NCBI GenBank assembly: GCA_024336345.1
Contig: JANFOG010000005.1
Location: forward strand, 2,356,001 to 2,420,000
DNA length: 64,000 nucleotides
Direction of reading: 5' to 3'
From: Mariannaea sp. PMI_226
Taxonomy: Eukaryota > Ascomycota > Sordariomycetes > Hypocreales > Nectriaceae
This document shows, piece by piece, positions 57,670 through 64,000 of this stretch. The stretch's first letter is position 1. Each line of letters opens with the position of its first letter. The translations under genes and the position numbers were made by a program. The notes beneath the pieces were generated by a model. The model saw only the letters and a program-made list of their open reading frames with translations. It did no database searches and was not told the DNA's origin.

Positions 57670-60255
57670 TCAGTACCGTTCCATAACCCATCGTCTACGT
57701 ACATCTTCCTCCATTCCCTCCAGCAGGCTCGTTTCAGCCCCCTTGACAGCCAAATACCTGTCAACGAGCTCTTGTCCCAGCAGCGCTGCCAGCGCCCTGT
57801 CTTCCTCCAACGCCTTGAGTGCCTCGCTGATGCTACCGGGGAACTTGGTTTGTACATTGAGTTGAACTCGTTCCTCGGGAGATAGAGTCGCAGGATCCTT
57901 GATGCAGTCTTCCCACACCAACTCCTCTCCCCTCACAACACCCTCGGTACCCGCCAGGAGCACGGCTGACATGGCCAAGTAAGGGTTCGCCATGCCGTCC
58001 ATGCACTTGAGCTCCCAGTGGCTGCCCTCTATCTTTCGGAGCGGCGTCTCCCGGTTCTGCGTGCCCCACGTAACCCATGTGCCTCCTGCCCAGCATCCAT
58101 CTTGCACGCGTTCGTAGCTCGCCATGCTGCTGTATGTGAAGGCTGCGATGGCTCGGAGGTGGCTGAGGATGCCAGCATAGAAGGGCTCGTATACGCTCCT
58201 TTCGGATCCGTTGGGCGTGGAGATTGACATGTGAACATGAGCCGCGGTGCCGCAGGCCATGGCGAAGGGCTTGGGATGAAGAGTCATCCTGTATCCCTTT
58301 GCTGTGGCACAGCTGCTAATGACATCTCGAGTGTAGAGGAGTGTGTCTACAGCTTCCAAGGGAGGTGCTCTGGGGAGAATGATTTCGTATTGCCCGTTGG
58401 CACTCTCCGGGTGCACCATCTCAATGTAAATGCCCGCGGCATCGAGTTGCTCAATTGCTTCTTCGATGATATCTGCGGCTCCTGGGTGATCCATAGCTCT
58501 TCCCACCGACCAAGCATGTCCATCACCATCCAAAGTTTCAAACTTCCCATCCACCCTGCGCATTAGGAGAAGTTCGATCTCAAAGCCTAGAACGAATGCC
58601 AGTCCATGTTCAGCTGCCCTCTCCACTGTTTTCTTCAGAAGAGTCCGTGGGCAGAGGGACACAGGAGATCCATCCGGCTCCTTGAAGTCACCACGTACAG
58701 TAATATGTCCTTTTCGTGGACCGACGTGGAGGGTCTGAAAGTCAGGGTGAAGCTTCCACTCTCCGGATGGTGAAACTCCAGGAGCGGGCCAATCGTTCTG
58801 GAGCAGGCCAAGGCTAGCCTTTGTCACACCAAAAGAGAGCTCCTCATCATTGTGCAGGATTGACCAAACCCGACGCATAGGAATGGCCCGCACACGTGGC
58901 GTTGCAGTCATGTCGTTCCAGTAAATCCTCAAAAACTTAGGCTCATCTTTGCCCTGGAGGAAGCGAGTCAAAAGCTGGATGTTTCGGGACCCGGATCTCG
59001 CGATTTCAGTGGTAGGGTGGGGAGATGAGGTTTGAAGCTTGAGCTCCAAGTTGTACAACTTGTTTGAGTTGTTGAAAAAGATGTCCTCAACAAGGCGAGT
59101 CGTTTGTGCCCAAGTTAAATCTCCCTTGTGCACAAAATCTATCAAGACGCTTTGGAGGACCTCACGCACTTGTTCAACCGCAAGAAGATATGTTTCGGGG
59201 AAAAAGTGGCCGTCAGTGCTCCAAAGGATCTTGGAGTAGGGACAAAGTTCGAGAGCTTGGCGGATCACAGCCTCCTGACCATCTCGGCTTACAGCTGGAA
59301 AGACTTCACCAACGTCAGCATACACGTTGGCGTAGACCGAGGCCAAGTAAGCTGCCTCTCGTGTGAAGGGATAGGCGGCGTGCAGAAGAACGATAGGTAC
59401 AGTTGGGTACTCCCTAATGAACTCCTGGAGATGTGCAGGCGATGATTTGGCCAGCGTAATATCGTTGTCTCCCAGGCCAGTATGAAACTGAATCGGTTTC
59501 TTGTGAAGGTCCGGGCCATCCCTAATCAGAGTTGCCAGGCGGTGCACAAAGTACTCATTGAGTCCAGCATGCTCAAGTCGGTTGAACTGCTGGATATGCC
59601 CTGCCTGCTTCTGTTCGAAAATCTGCTGGAAGCTGTTGACAGCAGTACCCGAGTCTTGCTTGCGAGGTATGGCAAGACCTGTTCGATAGCAGATGACAGA
59701 CTTGAAGCCAACAACTTCCGTGTCTCTGATACTTTCCACAATAGCTGCAGAAAAAGCAGCATCGGCAGAGTGAAAAGCTTCGTCGGCTGTCTTAGACTCA
59801 GATAATGCCCTGTCGATAACGTCTGCAGCGATGGTCTCGATGCGGACGATGCGCTTGTTGTGACTACGAGTGAACTTGTCGAAATGGCTGTAGGCCTCAA
59901 GATCTGCACCTGCGCCCAAACCATCATCTACGAGAACATTCTCGATCCCCGACATGCATCTTTCGACCCAAGCCTCGTAGTTTCCGCTCTGCTTAGCCCT
60001 TATGGCGCTGCTGACAGATTCCCACGTGGGCTCACAGTCAAGAATGGCAGAGAGTTGTTTGACCGCGCGGAGGTGAGGCATTCCGGTCTTGCTAGAGTCA
60101 ATTGCATCCCCATTTGCTTCCGTCACTATCGAAAGCAAGGGAAACTTGTCGATAGACTCCAATTTCAACAGTGGGTGAGCATGGTGGTCGATAATGGGAG
60201 TGTTCCGGATAGTTCGCAGGAGAGATGTCTCCGTCTGAAGGGGTATAACAGTCAT
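57670..60255 (-). CDS. fluG: FluG-type fusion: amidohydrolase plus glutamine-synthetase-I-like domain
   Basis: Single exon, 861 aa, about the length of Aspergillus nidulans FluG, which is needed for a secreted signal that starts asexual sporulation. The N-terminal half (about 1-410) is an amidohydrolase: IIDHHAHP with H25 and H27, FHTGLGDND (H258), VLLHAAYPFTREAAYL (H292) and WSTDGHFFPE (D348) mark the metal site. The C-terminal half (about 440-861) resembles glutamine synthetase I: GFEIELLL (E559, E561), HPESANGQYEI, GTAAHVHMSI (H673, H675) and HWELKCMDGMANPYLAMSAVLL. At the third position of the canonical R-E-R triad there is Lys (K750), so true glutamine synthesis is uncertain. The start MTVIPLQTET is the first ATG. 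An MFS transporter gene lies upstream on the same strand. Confidence 0.9.
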   Translation of the reverse strand: MTVIPLQTETSLLRTIRNTPIIDHHAHPLLKLESIDKFPLLSIVTEANGDAIDSSKTGMPHLRAVKQLSAILDCEPTWESVSSAIRAKQSGNYEAWVERCMSGIENVLVDDGLGAGADLEAYSHFDKFTRSHNKRIVRIETIAADVIDRALSESKTADEAFHSADAAFSAAIVESIRDTEVVGFKSVICYRTGLAIPRKQDSGTAVNSFQQIFEQKQAGHIQQFNRLEHAGLNEYFVHRLATLIRDGPDLHKKPIQFHTGLGDNDITLAKSSPAHLQEFIREYPTVPIVLLHAAYPFTREAAYLASVYANVYADVGEVFPAVSRDGQEAVIRQALELCPYSKILWSTDGHFFPETYLLAVEQVREVLQSVLIDFVHKGDLTWAQTTRLVEDIFFNNSNKLYNLELKLQTSSPHPTTEIARSGSRNIQLLTRFLQGKDEPKFLRIYWNDMTATPRVRAIPMRRVWSILHNDEELSFGVTKASLGLLQNDWPAPGVSPSGEWKLHPDFQTLHVGPRKGHITVRGDFKEPDGSPVSLCPRTLLKKTVERAAEHGLAFVLGFEIELLLMRRVDGKFETLDGDGHAWSVGRAMDHPGAADIIEEAIEQLDAAGIYIEMVHPESANGQYEIILPRAPPLEAVDTLLYTRDVISSCATAKGYRMTLHPKPFAMACGTAAHVHMSISTPNGSERSVYEPFYAGILSHLRAIAAFTYSSMASYERVQDGCWAGGTWVTWGTQNRETPLRKIEGSHWELKCMDGMANPYLAMSAVLLAGTEGVVRGEELVWEDCIKDPATLSPEERVQLNVQTKFPGSISEALKALEEDRALAALLGQELVDRYLAVKGAETSLLEGMEEDVRRRWVMERY

Positions 60256-60493
60256 TTTTAGGCCAGCAGAACTCCTGATATGGTCGAATTTGTAAGAATA
60301 TGTAAGACCTAGCAATTGCTGAGATGCAAAGGCAAAGGCAGAAGTAGAAGCAGATTGAGCATTCGCTCTAGGTCAACGTGATGAACGTGTGATTCTGAGA
60401 TGACGTGCTCAGGAGTAATTTGGGTATGTGCGTGTCAGGCACAGGGTAACATGGAGGACCTCTGATCTGAATGGAAACCTTTGCTATATGCTG

Positions 60494-60531
60494 TGTGCTC
60501 TGTGCTCTGTGCTCTGTGCTCTGTGCTCTGT
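60494..60531. repeat. Tandem heptamer repeat, five copies
   Basis: Five perfect head-to-tail copies of TGTGCTC (60494-60528) plus a partial TGT. It abuts TATATAAG on its right. Confidence 0.9.
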
Positions 60532-60538
60532 ATATAAG
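60531..60538 (-). promoter_or_regulatory. TATA-like box upstream of fluG
   Basis: TATATAAG on the plus strand (CTTATATA on the minus strand), about 275 bp upstream of the fluG ATG. The word is nearly symmetrical, so its direction is uncertain, and no transcription start is known. Confidence 0.35.
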
Positions 60539-61444
60539 CAAGACAATCAGCAAAGCGTACTTCTTATTATAATAAAAACAGCGTTAGTACGGTAAAAGGC
60601 GCAACGGGAGTGACGCTTACGAAACGTTGAGGCTGATGACGCCGGATCAGGGCCGAAGTTGGGGTGAGATACCAACGTTGGTTGCTACGTAGCTGCAGAG
60701 AGCGCCTGGAGAGTTCCGGAACCAAGTTGAGTCCTGGGTAGTTATTTTTCTCAGCTAAAAACCACTACAAGGCTAATGTGGCATAACATGGCTGACACGT
60801 CGTGCCTCTCTTATTCTTTTTCTCTTCCATTGCATGTCTCATATGCTCTTATCAGGGGCGAGCGTTTCGGGACTTTTGCTTGGCCATCCACCACACCGCT
60901 TGTGCTGATCACGGATCTTAGTGCACTGAAGCACCAGCCACATTCTCATACCAGCGCTTATTAACTTGAGAAGTACAATTTTAGGTCTTACTCTTTATAC
61001 TGCCATTTTGGTAGTGAAAAGGATTTTTCGTGTTCTTTTGTTATCATCCTGTTCGAGCCTTGCCGTAGGTGGATGGGTTTTGTGCTCTGGAGATGTAAAG
61101 AAAATTCAGGCTAGTTACATTCGTGATAGATGTCACCTCTTGTTGGTGGAGATTAAGAAAGGTAGAAACTAGGTACTTAGCGGTGGATGATGGCCATGAT
61201 TCCGAGACCTCTATCTGATTTGGCACAAGGGACAGTTGACCGAGAAGCCTATGATTTTGGGCTATGGAAATTGCTAAATCAGAGCGAGGCCAGCTGGTGC
61301 AGCTTCTGATCCACACATACTGCAGGCTCCTAGGTGTTGACAACTCACCAATACTACCTTACACACCCCAAGTATAAATGTGATAGCTTCGAATGAGGCT
61401 ATGTAAGGCTCTCCACCTTCTTTTACTTTCTACAGCTACCTACC

Positions 61445-62954
61445 TCAAACCTCTTGTCCATCTTGGTTTTTCAGCCACGGAGCTGGGGCCAGCCATGTAG
61501 CCAACCCAATCACCAAGGCCAATGCGGCCCCAAGACAGAACGGAAATCCCATCCATGACCGGAGCCCGACCCCAAAGAGCGCTCCCATTCCCAATTCAAA
61601 TGCAAGAAATCCAATCACCTCTCCCATGGCAAGTATGCCGAATACGGAGCCGATCTGCCAGCCCTCCATCCAGCTCACGATCATTGTTCGGCAGAGGGTG
61701 GGGAGGCCGGATCCTACTGCCGAGAGGATGAGGCCAAGGATCAACACAGTCTCGCTGGTGATGACTACAAGGCATAGTGCACCAGCCATGATAAATGCAC
61801 AGCTGCCGCTGGCCATTGCAAAATCTGCGTGGTGCAAGTCTCGCGAAACCAGCCTATACCATAGTGCTGTGCCTACTGGGAGCATAATGGCCAGCGTGAC
61901 AAGTGTAACAAGGCTCCTCAGCGAGATGAGAAGAGCAGAGTGGCTGAGTGACCAGTTGAACTGAAGAGGCATCAAGCGAAGAAGAAGGTCAGACTGAATT
62001 GTAGCCAGTGGTATGGTGAGGACGGCGCCGGGGAAAAGCCAAAGGGCAGGCCCTTTCAAGAGCGCTTTGAGCGTCTGCAGACTAGGCCATCTCGTTTCTG
62101 AGCCTCTGGCGTCTAAGGAATTGGTATGAAGTCTTTCAGGCAGCGTCTCAGGCGTAAAGGCCACGAGAGTGCCTCCCCCGGCCAGAATAAGCCCCAGGGA
62201 CACAAAGAGTGGTACCCAGACTAACCAAGAGACGAGACGCCCTGCTATGATCGGTCCGAGAAGCTGTCCAGAAAGTACAGCAGCGGTCATCCATTGAAAC
62301 CAAATCGCCCTGCGCAAGTCGGTTTTAATTTCAGAAAATCTCATCGTTCTGTGGAAATGATGGCACGGACTGACCTCCTGCCAATGGTTGCGGTGTCGGA
62401 GATGATCGTGAAAATCATGGCTTCTGCCACACTCCGGCCGCCCCCAAATAGTAGGGCAACACCCATACCCCATAGTGCCTTGATAGGCACTGTTTTCCAC
62501 TGCCATAAGATGAACATGACATAAAGCTGAGAAAGGCAGATGCTGAAGAGGCTAACGGCGAGCACTGGGAGCCGACCGACTCGATCTGCGGCGATGCCCA
62601 AGGGGAAGGAAACGAGAGCACCTGCGAAATGAGGATCAGTTCTGTTCCTGGTCTGAGGCCGCAACATGCCGTAAAACTCTTGTGTATGTTACCTCCAATT
62701 GTCGTCGATATGAGAATACCCGTGGATATAATGTTGAGTTCCTGCTGGACAGACTCCGTATGACACTTCTCTTCGGGGAGCATCTCGTCGGCCATACTAT
62801 TATAGTGATTCTTGCATATGATATCCTGCATCAATTTGATGGATGGTAGGTCACTCAAAGAGATCCCAAACTGAATAATGAAAAGCGTTGCCATAAGAAA
62901 GGGAAGCAGCCAGTTGCGTGGTATCACCGCAGGAACCAGCGAGAGATGCCTCAT
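61445..62954 (-). CDS. Major facilitator superfamily transporter
   Basis: Polytopic membrane transporter; substrate unknown. Exons in transcription order: 62954-62693, 62621-62375, 62309-61445, total 457 aa. Splices restore STTIG|GALVSFPLG and IGR|RAIWFQWMTAAV. The MFS loop 2-3 motif appears as GIAADRVGRLPVL. Hydrophobic segments include WLLPFLMATLFIIQFGIS, ISTGILISTTIGG, VLAVSLFSICLSQLYVMFIL, LSGQLLGPIIAGRLVSWLVW, VPLFVSLGLILAGGG and five or six in the C-terminal half, a plausible 11-12 in all. The first loop contains ICKNHYNSMADE... with two Cys, as in fungal members of this group. The N-terminal cytosolic tail is short, so an extra 5' exon upstream of 62954 is possible. It is adjacent to fluG on the same strand. 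Confidence 0.82.
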
Positions 62955-64000
62955 CTTTTGCCTCCTTTGCCGTCGCTATAGTGTACTTGGATTCTGATTT
63001 TTGGAATTTTCTATCCCCCATGGGTGATAATATGTTTTGGGGATATAGTTTCTGAGGGGACGCCAAATCGCGTACGTATCTGCTATTATATGCGCGCAGC
63101 TGTCCAGGGAGATCATCGACGGGTGGTGCTGGGCACGACAATAAACAATAACCAGTCAATCTTCCAAACGTCAGTCAAATGGAGCTATTGACAAAACCAC
63201 CGCGGCACAATAAGCATCTTTACCTCATTTATCAATAAGCTTTAAGGCCCAACTTGCGGCCTCTTCCAAACTTGGGCTCCAAATCAATATAATGTATCGT
63301 GATCGCATATTGACTTAAAACGCACCACCTTAATTGAAAACTTATTGAAACAGTTTTCCATTAGAAACTTACTCTAATTTTGGTCACTTTCCAATATGCA
63401 GAGTTGCTTTTTTCCCTCACCTAGAGCAGAAGCCTAATTATGGTTCAAAGAGAACTTGGGCAGGCTTTGTCTATTATCTCGGAGTGTCCGTTAGAGAATC
63501 CGACATGTCGTTATCCGTGGTGCTCGCGAAAAGCAGGACGAACCACAACTATACGATTTTATTTCTCCTACCTGAAACCTGGTTCAGCCTCATTGTTTTG
63601 CTTAACCTCGTGGCGACAATAGTTTCTCGAAATACCTGTCTGCCATCATTAGCCTGTGAGCTAATTCTTCAACAACAAATGATGATACAATGGTATGGCA
63701 TGTATTGAGGCTAACCTTGTCACGCCTCTATGAGACATCATGGAATTTTTCCAAGTTATTAGCTTGAAGCTCGTACAAACGACTTGAGTTCTTAACAGAT
63801 AGTAGTGACAAAACCTATTGCTATGGCTTATTCTCTGTTAGCCTGTCGGCGAACAATACGTCCTCTTCAATATACCACGTCTGAGTTTCACGATGCTTGC
63901 CCAACAGACTTAGACTTGACTTTACTACCTCCAAGATTACTTTCATATATTCTTCGTATAAGAACTCGAACTTGCGTCCCTATAATGTGTGCTTGGCTTT
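62955..64000. other. Right window edge, no recognised gene
   Basis: About 1 kb upstream of the MFS gene; more AT-rich than the rest near 63180-64000. ORFs are short and without recognisable domains. A missing first exon of the MFS gene could lie here. Confidence 0.45.

Larger units (their letters stand above)
60256..61444. other. Intergenic, MFS gene to fluG (fluG promoter region)
   Basis: About 1.2 kb with no gene recognised. It contains a five-copy heptamer repeat and a TATA-like word about 275 bp upstream of the fluG start. Confidence 0.55.

Noticed and set aside
62349..62374. 26-bp intron in the MFS gene between GTCAGT and the nearest CAG
   Set aside because: Too short for a fungal spliceosomal intron. 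The next CAG at 62310 gives a 65-bp intron, keeps frame and yields the family-like RRAIWFQWMTAAV.
1..64000. CRISPR arrays, transposons, rRNA genes, secondary-metabolite megasynthases
   Set aside because: Looked for and not seen: no spaced direct repeats, no transposase or reverse-transcriptase ORFs, no rRNA-like stretches and no very large biosynthetic genes.

Overview
This window is nuclear DNA of a filamentous ascomycete, most likely a Sordariomycete of the order Hypocreales. Genes are split by short introns (about 50-85 bp) with GTAAGT/GTGAGT-type donors and CAG/TAG acceptors. The gene set is typical of that group: glyoxylate-cycle isocitrate lyase, a neutral trehalase with a PKA site, a SLN1-type hybrid histidine kinase, a FluG protein and KEOPS Bud32. 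Intergenic DNA is rich in microsatellites and T or CT runs, with many TACCTA/TAGGTA words. The order is an inference from protein resemblance; the genus cannot be fixed from the sequence alone.

Layout. 1-1016 (+): 3' part of the SNF1/AMPK-alpha kinase. 2218-4332 (-): isocitrate lyase. 4333-9471: a 5.1-kb stretch with no recognisable gene. 9472-11867 (-): neutral trehalase. 14204-14956 (-): Yippee-family zinc protein. 15621-17292 (-): DUG1-type Cys-Gly dipeptidase. 18465-20407 (+): MPE1, a pre-mRNA 3'-end processing factor. 21144-22238 (-): GET3 ATPase. 23891-24301 (+): 5-hydroxyisourate hydrolase. 24884-25442 (-): unknown small protein. 25443-30475: second gene-poor stretch, holding one tRNA-Ser(AGA) at 29596-29677. 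30476-32054 (+): CDC50/LEM3 flippase subunit. 33317-36664 (-): SPT16 of FACT. 37627-38301 (+): carboxymuconolactone decarboxylase-family protein. 38919-39650 (-): unknown membrane-anchored protein. 41043-41834 (+): BUD32. 42065-43050 (-): glutamate-cysteine ligase modifier subunit. 44299-45076 (+): AP-1 sigma adaptin. 47286-48354 (+): MAF1. 50202-53768 (-): SLN1-like hybrid histidine kinase. 57670-60255 (-): FluG. 61445-62954 (-): MFS transporter. The end of the window holds no recognised gene.

Most of these are conserved housekeeping genes standing next to each other without an operon-like logic. Two loose themes can be seen. One is carbon and stress signalling: SNF1, isocitrate lyase (a classic glucose-repressed gene), neutral trehalase, SLN1 and MAF1. 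The other is glutathione: the DUG1 dipeptidase degrades Cys-Gly and the ligase modifier subunit promotes glutathione synthesis. The FluG and MFS genes at the right end form the most accessory-looking pair.

No transposon, CRISPR array, phage or clearly new multi-gene system was found. The most useful observations are gene-structure oddities (first coding exons of 6, 11 and 26 nt), a dual-start dipeptidase with a presequence-like N terminus, a hairpin between the tRNA and its Pol III terminator, a heptamer tandem repeat against a TATA-like box upstream of fluG, and two large gene-poor intervals. All exon boundaries were set by eye from splice consensus and reading frame, without transcript evidence.
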